Assembly (NCBI GenBank): GCA_900541015.1 | Contig: UQIB01000015.1 | Span: forward strand, 1-56,382 | DNA length: 56,382 nt | Direction: 5' to 3' | Source: an uncultured Collinsella sp. | Lineage (GTDB): Bacteria > Actinomycetota > Coriobacteriia > Coriobacteriales > Coriobacteriaceae | Part shown: positions 22,942-31,591 of the stretch, piece by piece | Layout: every line of letters starts with the position of its first letter | Position numbering within the stretch: position 1 is the first letter of the stretch | Translations under genes and position numbers: made by a program | Notes under the pieces: generated by a model | Told to the model about the DNA's origin: nothing | What the model saw: the letters and a program-made list of their open reading frames with translations, nothing else | Database searches by the model: none

Positions 22942-24405
22942 ATGGCCTCGAAAACTTGTAACGATGAGATTATCGATCCCAATGGTCTGGACCTCTTTCG
23001 TCTGACCATGATGGTCATTACCGCCAGTATTTGTGGCGGTATCTTTTCTCTCGCCGGCGATATGGCAGCGGGCGGAGCCAATACCGGTGCGGTTATCGTC
23101 TCGTGGGGAATTTGTTTTATAGGCGTCTTTGCGTTGATGATGGTGTTCAACGGTCTATCTCAGGCTCGTCCCGACTTAACCGGCGGCATCTATGCATACG
23201 CTGCGGCAGGCTTTGGTGATTACATTGGTTTCAACTCCGCCTGGGGCTACTGGATCAGCGCATGCCTTTCCAACGTGAGCTTTGCTCTCTTGCTGTTTAG
23301 CGCACTGGGCTATTTCTTTCCCGCGTTTGGTGCGGGCAACAATCTGCTTTCCATCATCTGCGCCAGCGTATTTCTATGGTTCCTTACCGCGCTTGTGCTT
23401 CGTGGCGTTAAAGAGGCCGCGGGCATTAACACGATCGTCACCTTGGCGAAGCTGGTGCCGCTGGGACTCTTTGTGCTGAGCATTGTGCTCCTGGGTAAGT
23501 TCAACGTCGATATCTTTATGGACAACTTCTGGGGAGAGCCGGCGGGTCCTGGCTTTGGCGAGCAGGTTGTCTCGACCATGATTGCCCTTGTTTGGGTCTT
23601 CACGGGCATCGAGGGTGCCGTCGTCATCTCGGGCCGTGCAAAGTATGTGCGCGACGTAGGTCGCTCGACGGCACTCGGATTTGCTGCCGTGTTCACGCTG
23701 TATCTGATTATCTCGATGCTGTCGCTTGGCATTATGCCGCGCGAGGAGATGGCACAGCTCGCAACGCCTTCTATGGCGGGAATTCTTGAGCGCGCAATCG
23801 GTCCTGTTGGGGCTGCCATCGTAAACCTTGGCGTTATTCTCTCGCTGGTCGGCGCGATGCTGGGCTATGTCATCATTGCATCCGAGACGCCGTTCGAGGC
23901 AGCGCGCCAGGGATCCTTCCCTCTGGCGTTTGCCAAGACGAACAAGCACGACGCCCCGGTGGTAACGGTTCTCGTGAGCTCCGGTATCACGCAGCTCTTC
24001 TTGATTGTGTCGTATGTGGCGGCGAGCACCTACCAGTTCTTCTATAGCTGCGCGGTCAACACGATTCTGGTTCCGTACGTGTGCTCGGCAGCCTACTACA
24101 TGGTGATTGGCTGGAAGAACGAGCATCTGGACGGGCCGCATGCGCCAAGCGTCGGCAAAGCCCGCTTCTTCGGTACACTCGGCTTCATCTACACATTGTT
24201 CCTGGTGTGGTCGACTGGTCTCCAGGGCGTTATGATCACGACGATTCTTTTTGCTCCGGCCATTCCCGTCTATATGCTGGGTGAGCGAGGCCGCGGTAAG
24301 CCGGTGCTTCCGCATCTGCACGACAAGCTGATCGCAGCGGTGGTCATTGTCGTGGCAATCATTTCGCTGTATCTGCACTTTGCCGGCATTGCGCCGATTG
24401 TCTAG
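22942..24405 (+). CDS. APC-superfamily amino acid permease/antiporter
   Basis: A 487-aa membrane protein with about 12-13 spans. The N-terminal DLFRLTMMVITASICGGIFSLAGD is the APC substrate-site region of the basic amino acid/polyamine antiporter family (ArcD/YjeM/LysP-like), and MIALVWVFTGIEGAVVISGRAK is another hallmark. I use the ATG at 22942; GAGGGGGT lies 8 nt upstream. The context after a dimethylargininase suggests import of arginine-type substrates, possibly in exchange for ornithine or citrulline. This is inference, since APC substrates cannot be read from sequence. Confidence 0.88.
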   Translation: MASKTCNDEIIDPNGLDLFRLTMMVITASICGGIFSLAGDMAAGGANTGAVIVSWGICFIGVFALMMVFNGLSQARPDLTGGIYAYAAAGFGDYIGFNSAWGYWISACLSNVSFALLLFSALGYFFPAFGAGNNLLSIICASVFLWFLTALVLRGVKEAAGINTIVTLAKLVPLGLFVLSIVLLGKFNVDIFMDNFWGEPAGPGFGEQVVSTMIALVWVFTGIEGAVVISGRAKYVRDVGRSTALGFAAVFTLYLIISMLSLGIMPREEMAQLATPSMAGILERAIGPVGAAIVNLGVILSLVGAMLGYVIIASETPFEAARQGSFPLAFAKTNKHDAPVVTVLVSSGITQLFLIVSYVAASTYQFFYSCAVNTILVPYVCSAAYYMVIGWKNEHLDGPHAPSVGKARFFGTLGFIYTLFLVWSTGLQGVMITTILFAPAIPVYMLGERGRGKPVLPHLHDKLIAAVVIVVAIISLYLHFAGIAPIV

Positions 24406-24517
24406 GACTGCGGCAAGCTTCATCGCTTGGTACGCCGACTGAGGCATCGCATGCCGGTGCCGTTCGGTAATCCATATCTTATGTGGGCCTCTTAACGTGC
24501 CTTTGTGAGTGCCCACC

Positions 24518-24557
24518 AAACCCGTGCAGGTGACCACGGTTGCCTGCACGGGTTTTT
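24518..24557 (+). terminator. Intrinsic terminator downstream of the permease gene
   Basis: AAACCCGTGCAGG (24518-24530) pairs with CCTGCACGGGTTT (24543-24555) and runs into T residues. It is followed at once by a family C hairpin. Confidence 0.88.
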
Positions 24558-24560
24558 GCA

Positions 24561-24625
24561 GTTGCGGTGAAATGGCTCCTGTTTTGGCTGGTTAAAGCCA
24601 CGGCCAGGAGCTATTCCGCCGCAAC
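24561..24625. repeat. Family C hairpin repeat, copy 2
   Basis: GTTGCGGTGAAATGGCTCCT pairs with AGGAGCTATTCCGCCGCAAC. The central part differs from copies 1 and 3, while the arms are conserved. Confidence 0.83.
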
Positions 24626-24683
24626 TTTGCTTTGATCCACCGGGGACGGAGGAGAGCTGATTATTTTGGGTGGTGGCAGGCTG

Positions 24684-25907
24684 CTATTTCAGCGTAATGC
24701 AGGATGCGAGGAGGTTGGCGTAATCATCGCCGCTCATTCCGAATGGCCTATCGTCGATTGTCTTTCCGTTCCACTCGCCATATGACCCGCCCCAGACTCG
24801 AACTGTATGGCCCTGTGTATCGCCGAGCTCCTTATAAAAAGCGCATCCAACACCGGGCAGGCCATTTGTGTCAGCACAGATGCCGAAGTTTGGACATAAG
24901 TTTGGGTTGTTTTTCCCGTTTGGATAAAAGCTATCTTTTGCGGTTACTAGGACCATGGTATATGCACCCATCCCATCCCCCTGGTCTGCATGGTCGGTTG
25001 TTTGAACCGTAAACTGATCGATGGGGAACCAGTCGGGAAGGACCATAGTGAAGTAATCGGTTTCGATGGTCCTTACCCGTTTTGCCTCCTCGGCTTTCTT
25101 GGCCTCTTCCTCCGCCTGGCGCCTTGCCTCCTCCTCGGCCTGCTTTGCCGCCACGGCGTCGTCGCGGCGCTTGGTCGCGGCGGTCGCGAGCGCCTCGGCG
25201 TCAATATTGAAGCCGGCCTTCTTGGCGCCCTCGTCCTCCTCGGCGTACTTCTTTGCCGCGGCGATCTGGTCGTCGGTCACTTCGGGCGCCTCGATCGGCT
25301 CCAGCGCCACGTCGCCCGCGTCAATGGTCTTCTTCTCGGCGGCCTTTTCGCCCAACTTGATGTTGAGCTTGTCGGCGGGGACAGCGTAGATCGTGCCGTC
25401 GGCGGCGATAGGGGAGGCGGCGACCTCGACCTTGTAGCTTCCGCGCCGGAGCTCGACGCCCTCGCCGTCGCTGTCCACGTAGCGCACGGCGTCGACCTTC
25501 TTGCCGCGGTCTTCCTTGCCTGTAATATGAACCGGCAGCCTGCTCGCTCCCGCCGAGGTGTCCCAGCCCTGGGCCGAGACGCTAAAGCGCACGGCGTGCT
25601 TTGCCGCGAGCGCCTCCTGTTCGGCCACCTGTCGAGCCTGCTCGGGGGCGTAGACGCCGAAGTAGTAGCCGGCACCGCCGCCCGCAGCGAGCAATGCGAT
25701 CACGACGGCCGCGATCGCGAGGGGCCTCTTTGAGCGCTTGGCCTTCGCCGGCGCCGGTGCCGTCGGCTGCGTCTCGGCTGCCGGGGCGGGTTGATAGTCG
25801 CCCTGCGATTCGGCCGGGGCTTCATATTCGGCGGCAATGGGCTCGCCGCACACGGGGCAGAACCTGGTCCCGTCCTCGACCTTCGACCCGCAATTTCGGC
25901 AGAACAT
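24684..25907 (-). CDS. Zinc-ribbon membrane-anchored protein of unknown role
   Basis: A 407-aa protein. The N-terminal zinc ribbon MFCRNCGSKVEDGTRFCPVCG (two CxxC knuckles) is followed by a Pro/Ala-rich linker, one membrane helix (about residues 65-90, PLAIAAVVIALLAAGGGAGYYFG), a beta-rich region (about 105-200), a Glu/Lys/Ala-rich coiled coil (about 255-300, QAEEEARRQAEEEAKKAEEA) and a C-terminal domain (about 305-407) with GSYGEWNGKTIDDRP. The ribbon is cytosolic and the rest probably extracellular. I start at 25907; GGGGAG precedes it. Such zinc-ribbon proteins are common in Coriobacteria; I do not recognise a function. Confidence 0.8.
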   Translation of the reverse strand: MFCRNCGSKVEDGTRFCPVCGEPIAAEYEAPAESQGDYQPAPAAETQPTAPAPAKAKRSKRPLAIAAVVIALLAAGGGAGYYFGVYAPEQARQVAEQEALAAKHAVRFSVSAQGWDTSAGASRLPVHITGKEDRGKKVDAVRYVDSDGEGVELRRGSYKVEVAASPIAADGTIYAVPADKLNIKLGEKAAEKKTIDAGDVALEPIEAPEVTDDQIAAAKKYAEEDEGAKKAGFNIDAEALATAATKRRDDAVAAKQAEEEARRQAEEEAKKAEEAKRVRTIETDYFTMVLPDWFPIDQFTVQTTDHADQGDGMGAYTMVLVTAKDSFYPNGKNNPNLCPNFGICADTNGLPGVGCAFYKELGDTQGHTVRVWGGSYGEWNGKTIDDRPFGMSGDDYANLLASCITLK

Positions 25908-26020
25908 GTGCAGACTCCCCTCGATCGGCGCTCGCGCGAATACCGGGCGCATCCTCATCCGCCTCTATCCTATGCGCGGACTTGCGCCCTTTGTTGCGCA
26001 ACATTGCCGGGCTCTCGTCC

Positions 26021-26230
26021 GGGGAAGCCGTATCCCGTTCCGAGCGCCGATTACGGGACGCGCTTTCCGCTATAGACCTCAACCGGAAAGCCCATCCCGT
26101 TCTGGCGCTCCAGAGTGGGACGCAGTTTCCCCGAGAGGCCCCATCGGGAAATCGGGGACCGGAATTCGCCTGAGTAGTGGGATGCGGTTTCCGCAGCAAG
26201 CCCGTCTGGGAAACCACGGCCCAGAATTCC
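26021..26230. repeat. Array 2 of ~62-bp hairpin units (three full units and one half)
   Basis: Left arms start at 26021, 26083, 26145 and 26207; right arms start at 26053, 26115 and 26177. Arms are of the GGAAA...TCCCG / CGGGA.GC..TTTCC type, as in array 1. The last unit keeps only its left arm. The array lies in the 472-bp gap between the zinc-ribbon gene and feoAB. Confidence 0.83.
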
Positions 26231-26304
26231 CTTTGCACCGATCTTGCACCAATCTGTTGATTGAACATCGTTGTGTGTTCGCGCTATCATGCATGGTTAC
26301 AATT

Positions 26305-26338
26305 GGTTAGCCATGGCAAACGGTTAGCCATGGTAAAC
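26305..26338 (+). promoter_or_regulatory. Tandem 17-bp boxes upstream of feoAB, DtxR/IdeR-type candidate
   Basis: GGTTAGCCATGGCAAAC (26305-26321) is followed directly by GGTTAGCCATGGTAAAC (26322-26338), 16 of 17 identical. The GGTTAGCC core matches one half of the DtxR iron-box consensus. The pair ends 41 bp before the feoAB start, where an iron repressor would be expected. Confidence 0.6.
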
Positions 26339-26379
26339 AAAATGCAACGCCCTGTGGGCGCCGGGGGAGGAACACGGAC

Positions 26380-28740
26380 GTGAAGCTCGATACACTCGAG
26401 ATTGGAAAGGACGCCGTTGTCGCATCGGTGACATCGGACGACCAGGCACTCCGACAACATATTTTGGACATGGGCCTAACACCGGGCACCGAAGTCACCA
26501 TGATGAAGTACGCCCCCATGGGCGACCCGCTCGAGATTCGCCTACGCGGCTACGAGTTGACGCTGCGCAAGGATGATGCTGCTCGCATCGAGCTCGTGGG
26601 TGTTCACGATACCGATACGGGTCCGCGCGCTAACGCCGCAATCGGCACGACGGAGCACCCGGCACTCGGCGAGGGGACGTATTCGCCCCGTGCGGCAAAA
26701 ACGGCCGTGCCCGAGGGCGCACCGCTGCATTTTGCCCTCGCCGGCAACCAAAACTGCGGTAAGACCACGCTGTTCAACCAGCTGACGGGCTCCAACCAGC
26801 ACGTCGGTAACTTTCCTGGCGTGACGGTCGACCGCAAAGATGGCACCATCCGTAACCATCCCGAGGCAAGCGTTACCGACCTGCCCGGCATTTACTCCCT
26901 GTCGCCGTACACGGGCGAGGAGATCGTGAGCCGCCAGTTTATCCTTGATGAGCACCCCGACGCCATCATCGATATCATCGACGCCACCAATATCGAGCGC
27001 AACCTGTACCTGACGCTGCAGCTTATGGAGCTCGATCGCCCCATGGTTATCGCGCTCAACATGATGGACGAGGTGACGACCAACGGCGGTGCCATTGACG
27101 TCAACCTGCTCGAGAGTCTGCTGGGCGTGCCGGTCGTTCCCATTAGCGCCGCACGCAACGAGGGTATCGGCGAGCTGGTGGACCATGCCCTGCATGTGGC
27201 GCAGTTTCGCGAACGTCCCGGCCGCCTGGACTTCTGCGCGCCCGATGGCCCGGACGGCGGCGCGTTGCACCGCTGCATCCACGGCATCGCCAACCTCATC
27301 GAAGACCATGCCGCCACGGCGCACATTCCCGTGCGTTTTGCGGCGACCAAGCTGGTTGAGGGCGACGAGCTGGTGACCGAGGCGCTTCATCTGGACCGTA
27401 ACGAGCTCGACGCTATCGAGCACATCATTACCCAGATGGAGGGCGAGGCCGGCACCGACCGCCTGTCCGCGCTGGCCGATATGCGCTTTAGCTTTATCGG
27501 CGACGTGTGTGGTCGCTGTGTCGTCAAGCCGCACGAGAGCCGCGAGCACGTGCGCTCCGTCAAGATCGACCGCATCCTGACAGGTCGTTACACAGCCATT
27601 CCGGCGTTCCTGCTGATCATGGGCCTCGTTTTTTGGCTGACGTTTGGCGTGATCGGCGCGGCGTTGCAGGGACTCATGGAGGACGGCATCGCTGCCATCA
27701 TCGCCTCGGCCGATGCGGGTCTCAAGGCGTTCGGTACCAACGACGTGGTGCGCTCGCTGGCTGTCGACGGCGTGCTTACGGGCGTGGGCAGTGTGTTGAC
27801 CTTCCTGCCGATTATCGTCGTGCTCTTCTTGTTCCTCTCCATTCTGGAAGACTCGGGCTACATGGCGCGCGTGGCCTTTGTTATGGATAAGGTGCTGCGT
27901 CGCTTTGGCCTGTCGGGCCGCAGCTTTGTGCCTATGCTCGTCGGTTTTGGCTGCACCGTGCCGGCTATCATGTCGACCCGTACGCTCCCATCCGAGCACG
28001 ACCGCAAGATGACGGTCATGCTCACGCCGTTCATGAGCTGCTCGGCCAAGTTGCCGGTCTATGGCCTGCTGTGCGGGGCGTTTTTCCCGCAGGCGACGGT
28101 CCCCGCCATGGTCTCGCTCTATCTGATTGGCATTGCAGTCGGTTGCATCGCGGCCTTGGTGCTCAACCGCACGGCATTTAAGGGCGACCCGGTGCCGTTT
28201 ATCATGGAGCTGCCCAATTACCGCCTGCCGAGCGTCAAGACGACAGTGATGCTGGCATGGGATAAGGCCAAAGACTTTATTACCAAGGCCTTTACCATTA
28301 TCTTTGCCGCGACCGTGGTCATCTGGTTCCTGCAGACGTTCGACATCCGCTTTAATGTGGTCGCCGATCAGTCGCAGAGTCTACTTGCGGGCCTCGGCAG
28401 CATCATTGCGCCGGCGCTGGCGCCGCTTGGGTTTGGCGACTGGCGTGCATCCACGGCGCTCGTCACCGGACTTATTGCCAAGGAGAGTGTCATCTCGACC
28501 CTCACGGTGCTTTTGGGCGCGACCTCGCCCGCGGCACTGTCGACCATGTTCTCTCCGTTTACTGCCTATGTGTTCCTGGTCTTTACGCTGCTGTACCCGC
28601 CCTGTGTGGCAGCCATCGGCGCCGTCAAGAGCGAGCTGGGCGCGCGCTACGCCGTTGCCGTGTTCGCGTTTCAAGTGACGGTCGCCTGGATCGTGGCGTT
28701 TGTCGTGCATTCGGCGGGCATATTGCTGGGGCTGGCTTAG
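26380..28740 (+). CDS. feoB: Ferrous iron transporter, FeoA-FeoB fusion
   Basis: A 786-aa protein that imports Fe2+. Residues about 1-75 are an SH3-like FeoA domain (LRQHILDMGLTPGTEVTMMKYAPMGDPLEIRLRGYELTLR). The FeoB part follows: G1 ALAGNQNCGKTTLFNQLTG, G2/switch NFPGVTVDRK, G3 DLPGIYSLSPY and G4 NMMDE in the cytosolic GTPase, then two Gate regions with VLFLFLSILEDSGYMARVAF and PFMSCSAKLPVY in a membrane domain of about 10 spans. FeoA and FeoB are usually separate genes, but fusions are known in some lineages. GTG start at 26380, with GGGGGAGG upstream. Probably iron-regulated. Confidence 0.95.
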   Translation: MKLDTLEIGKDAVVASVTSDDQALRQHILDMGLTPGTEVTMMKYAPMGDPLEIRLRGYELTLRKDDAARIELVGVHDTDTGPRANAAIGTTEHPALGEGTYSPRAAKTAVPEGAPLHFALAGNQNCGKTTLFNQLTGSNQHVGNFPGVTVDRKDGTIRNHPEASVTDLPGIYSLSPYTGEEIVSRQFILDEHPDAIIDIIDATNIERNLYLTLQLMELDRPMVIALNMMDEVTTNGGAIDVNLLESLLGVPVVPISAARNEGIGELVDHALHVAQFRERPGRLDFCAPDGPDGGALHRCIHGIANLIEDHAATAHIPVRFAATKLVEGDELVTEALHLDRNELDAIEHIITQMEGEAGTDRLSALADMRFSFIGDVCGRCVVKPHESREHVRSVKIDRILTGRYTAIPAFLLIMGLVFWLTFGVIGAALQGLMEDGIAAIIASADAGLKAFGTNDVVRSLAVDGVLTGVGSVLTFLPIIVVLFLFLSILEDSGYMARVAFVMDKVLRRFGLSGRSFVPMLVGFGCTVPAIMSTRTLPSEHDRKMTVMLTPFMSCSAKLPVYGLLCGAFFPQATVPAMVSLYLIGIAVGCIAALVLNRTAFKGDPVPFIMELPNYRLPSVKTTVMLAWDKAKDFITKAFTIIFAATVVIWFLQTFDIRFNVVADQSQSLLAGLGSIIAPALAPLGFGDWRASTALVTGLIAKESVISTLTVLLGATSPAALSTMFSPFTAYVFLVFTLLYPPCVAAIGAVKSELGARYAVAVFAFQVTVAWIVAFVVHSAGILLGLA

Positions 28741-28781
28741 TTATTTATTGACGGCGCAACCTTTGTGTATCGAATTGTTTT

Positions 28782-28828
28782 CGGCCCTGCATCTGTTGCT
28801 GACGGATGCGGGGCCGTTGCTATATAAT
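28782..28828 (+). promoter_or_regulatory. Hairpin and promoter before the MFS gene
   Basis: CGGCCCTGCATCTG (28782-28795) pairs with CGGATGCGGGGCCG (28803-28816), a weak terminator for feoAB. The consensus -10 TATAAT follows at 28823-28828, with TTGCTG (28796-28801) as a poor -35 about 21 bp upstream. Confidence 0.5.
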
Positions 28829-28861
28829 CGCCTCCACTCAAAATGATTGGAGACGTTATAT

Positions 28862-30058
28862 ATGAGTCAGGCAAGGCAAGACGGCATCACGCTCAGGCAG
28901 TGGCTCCCGCTCGTCGGGCTCACCTGCTGTGCGTTCGTGTTCAACACGTCGGAGTTTATGCCCATCGGCCTTTTGACTGATATCGCCGCGTCGTTCTCGC
29001 TCACCGAGGCCCAGGCGGGCATCATGATCTCGGTCTATGCCTGGGGCGTCATGCTGCTGTCGTTGCCGCTCATGGTGTTCGCTTCGCGCTTTGAGTTCAA
29101 GCGGATGCTGCTGGGCGTGCTTGCCGTGTTCTCGCTGGGCCAGTTCCTGTCCGCCTTGGCACCGACCTATCCCATCTTAGTCTGCGCGCGCCTGGTGGTT
29201 GCCTGCGCGCACGCCGTGTTCTGGTCGGTCGCCTCGATCATGGCGTCGCGCCTGGTTGACACACGCCATGGGGCGCTCGCCATCAGCATGATCGCCACGG
29301 GCTCTTCCATCGCACAGATCTTCGGCCTGCCGCTCGGCCGCGCCATTGGCCTGGCCGTGGGCTGGCGTATGACGTTTGCCGTGGTCGGGGGCCTCTCAGC
29401 CATCGCGGCCGTCTACCAGGCAGCGGTGTTCCCGGCCATGCCGGCGGGTGAGCGCTTTACCGTCAAACAGCTGCCCGAGCTGCTCAAGAACCCGCTCCTC
29501 ATCGCGCTCTACGCAGTCACGGTCTTCATGGCGACCGGCTATTACGCAAGCTACAGCTATATCGAGCCTTTCCTGGCTCAGGTCGCCCATGTCGACGCAA
29601 GCGCTATCACCATGACGCTGACGGCGTTCGGCTGCTCCGGTCTGCTCGGAAGCTGGCTGTTCGGCCGCCTGTTCGATGGGCATCGCTTCCCGTTCTTGGC
29701 TATCACGCTCTCCGGCGTGCCGGTGGCCCTGCTGCTCATGGGGCCGGCCGCATCGTCGCTCGTGACAGTGCTTGCCGTCTGCGCACTGTGGGGTTGCTGC
29801 GCCACGGCCTTTAACGTGGCGTTTCAGGCCGAGCTCATCAAGCACACGCCGGCAGATTCGTCGGCCGTCGCCATGTCGATCTTCTCGGGCCTGTTCAACC
29901 TCGGTATCGGCACGGGTACCGCGATCGGCGGAGCCGTGGTTTCGGGTCCCGGTATCGCCTGGATCGGCTGCGCGGGTGGCGCAATCGCCGCCGTGGGTGT
30001 CATCCTCGCCATCACGGTAATGTTCCCGGCCATTCGCCGCGCAAAGCCCGTTGCCTAA
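28862..30058 (+). CDS. MFS transporter, sugar-efflux/DHA1 type (SotB-like)
   Basis: A 398-aa, 12-span major facilitator protein. The start LPLVGLTCCAFVFNTSEFMPIGLLTDIAASF matches the drug/sugar exporter group containing SotB/YdeA, and GRAIGLAVGWRMTF is typical of motif C regions. I use the ATG at 28862, with TGGAGA upstream, rather than the TTG at 28847. It is a single gene ended by a family C hairpin. The substrate (arabinose-like sugar or drug) is not determinable. Confidence 0.87.
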   Translation: MSQARQDGITLRQWLPLVGLTCCAFVFNTSEFMPIGLLTDIAASFSLTEAQAGIMISVYAWGVMLLSLPLMVFASRFEFKRMLLGVLAVFSLGQFLSALAPTYPILVCARLVVACAHAVFWSVASIMASRLVDTRHGALAISMIATGSSIAQIFGLPLGRAIGLAVGWRMTFAVVGGLSAIAAVYQAAVFPAMPAGERFTVKQLPELLKNPLLIALYAVTVFMATGYYASYSYIEPFLAQVAHVDASAITMTLTAFGCSGLLGSWLFGRLFDGHRFPFLAITLSGVPVALLLMGPAASSLVTVLAVCALWGCCATAFNVAFQAELIKHTPADSSAVAMSIFSGLFNLGIGTGTAIGGAVVSGPGIAWIGCAGGAIAAVGVILAITVMFPAIRRAKPVA

Positions 30059-30074
30059 TCACGTTTCCTCATCA

Positions 30075-30139
30075 GTTGCGGTGGAATAGTTCCTGTTTAA
30101 GGCCTCTGAAGGCCCAAGCAGGAACTATTCCACCGCAAC
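30075..30139. repeat. Family C hairpin repeat, copy 3
   Basis: GTTGCGGTGGAATAGTTCCT pairs exactly with AGGAACTATTCCACCGCAAC; a GGCCTCTGAAGGCC dyad lies in the loop. It lies 17 bp after the MFS stop codon and probably terminates it. Confidence 0.87.
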
Positions 30140-30211
30140 TTATTTTGGGGAAGAGGATACAAGCCGGGCATACAATGGATGTCGTTGTGTTGAGCTTACC
30201 GGGAGGTTGCT

Positions 30212-31588
30212 ATGTGGGCATACGAGACGACGTTCTATCAGATCTATCCGCTGGGCTTTTGCGGAGCTCCGCGCGAAAACGCCGCCCCCGTTGCCGAGGA
30301 TGAGCTCGCCCAGGCCGCCGATGCCACAGCTAGCCCCGATGCCCCCATCATGAAGATCGCCCAATGGGCCGACTACCTGCAGGAACTCGGCGTTGGCGCT
30401 GTGTTGATCAATCCGCCGCTCGAGTCCGATAGCCACGGCTACGACACGCGCAGCCTGCGCCATATAGACCGTCGCCTGGGTGGGGATGCCGATTTTGCCG
30501 CCGTGTGCGAGACGCTGCATGCCCACGGTATCCGCGTGGTGCTCGATGCCGTCTTCAACCACGTCGGTCGCGGCTTTTGGGCCTTCCGTGATGTGCAGGA
30601 GCGCAAGTGGGATTCGCCCTACAAGGATTGGTTCCACATCAGCTTCGACGGTGACTCGTGCTACGGCGACGGCTTTTGGTACGAGGGCTGGGAGGGCCAT
30701 TTTGAGCTTGTGAAGCTCAACCTGCAAAACCCCGCCGTGGTCGATTACCTGCTTGAGTCCGTGCGTCGCTGGGTCGAGGTCTTTGGCATCGACGGCCTGC
30801 GCTTGGACGTCGCCTATATGCTCGACCGCGACTTCATGCACCGCCTGCACGCCTTTACCCGTGAGCTCAAGCCCGACTTTATCCTGATCGGCGAGACGCT
30901 CCACGGCGACTACAACCAGATCGTCAACGACGAGATGCTCGACTCCTGCACCAACTACGAGTGCTACAAGGGCCTGTACTCCAGCTTTAATTCGATCAAC
31001 ATGTTCGAGATTGCCCACTCGCTTCATCGCCAGTTTGGCGGTGACCCGTGGTGCATTTATCGCGGCAAGCATCTGCTGTCGTTTGTCGACAACCACGACG
31101 TGCCGCGCCTGGCGAGCATCCTGACGGACAAGTCTTGCCTGCGCCCCGCCTACGGCATGCTCTTTGGTATGCCGGGCATTCCGTGCGTCTACTACGGCAG
31201 CGAGTGGGGGATTGCCGGCGAAAAGGGCGGCCTCGATGGCGACTGGGCGCTGCGACCTGCGCTCGATGAGCCTGCGCCCAACGAGCTGACGGCCTTCATC
31301 GAGCAGCTTGCGCACCTGCGCTCGGCAAACGACGCGGCAGCTCGTGCCCTCGACTACGGTGCCTATCGCAACGTGGTGATTCAGAACAAGCAGCTGCTGT
31401 TTGAGCGCGCCTGCGACGACGCGACGGTGCTCGTGGCGGTCAATGCCGTGAACGAGCCCTATACCTTTGGAGTCGGCGAACTCAACGGCTCCTTCGTCGA
31501 TCTGCTTGCCGACGATGCGCCCACGGTCGAGCTGTCGGGCTCCCTTGAACTCGCGCCCTATGAGGTGCGTTATCTGTTGAGGGCCTAG
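30212..31588 (+). CDS. Glycoside hydrolase family 13 (alpha-amylase type)
   Basis: A 458-aa cytosolic enzyme acting on alpha-glucans. Conserved regions: VVLDAVFNHVG (region I), GLRLDVAYML with nucleophile Asp199, ILIGETLHGD with acid/base Glu228, and FVDNHDVPRL with Asp296. It is short for the family, with a small C-terminal beta domain, and lacks a signal peptide, so it works on imported oligosaccharides or internal glycogen. GGGAGG precedes the ATG. It lies 4 bp ahead of the DNA glycosylase gene and may be cotranscribed. The precise activity (maltodextrin hydrolase, trehalose or sucrose type) is open. Confidence 0.92.
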   Translation: MWAYETTFYQIYPLGFCGAPRENAAPVAEDELAQAADATASPDAPIMKIAQWADYLQELGVGAVLINPPLESDSHGYDTRSLRHIDRRLGGDADFAAVCETLHAHGIRVVLDAVFNHVGRGFWAFRDVQERKWDSPYKDWFHISFDGDSCYGDGFWYEGWEGHFELVKLNLQNPAVVDYLLESVRRWVEVFGIDGLRLDVAYMLDRDFMHRLHAFTRELKPDFILIGETLHGDYNQIVNDEMLDSCTNYECYKGLYSSFNSINMFEIAHSLHRQFGGDPWCIYRGKHLLSFVDNHDVPRLASILTDKSCLRPAYGMLFGMPGIPCVYYGSEWGIAGEKGGLDGDWALRPALDEPAPNELTAFIEQLAHLRSANDAAARALDYGAYRNVVIQNKQLLFERACDDATVLVAVNAVNEPYTFGVGELNGSFVDLLADDAPTVELSGSLELAPYEVRYLLRA

Positions 31589-31591
31589 CTC

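Noticed and set aside
25601..26310. Overlapping short open frames around array 2
   Set aside because: They run through the hairpin repeats and antisense to the zinc-ribbon gene, with no ribosome-binding site or conserved protein pattern.
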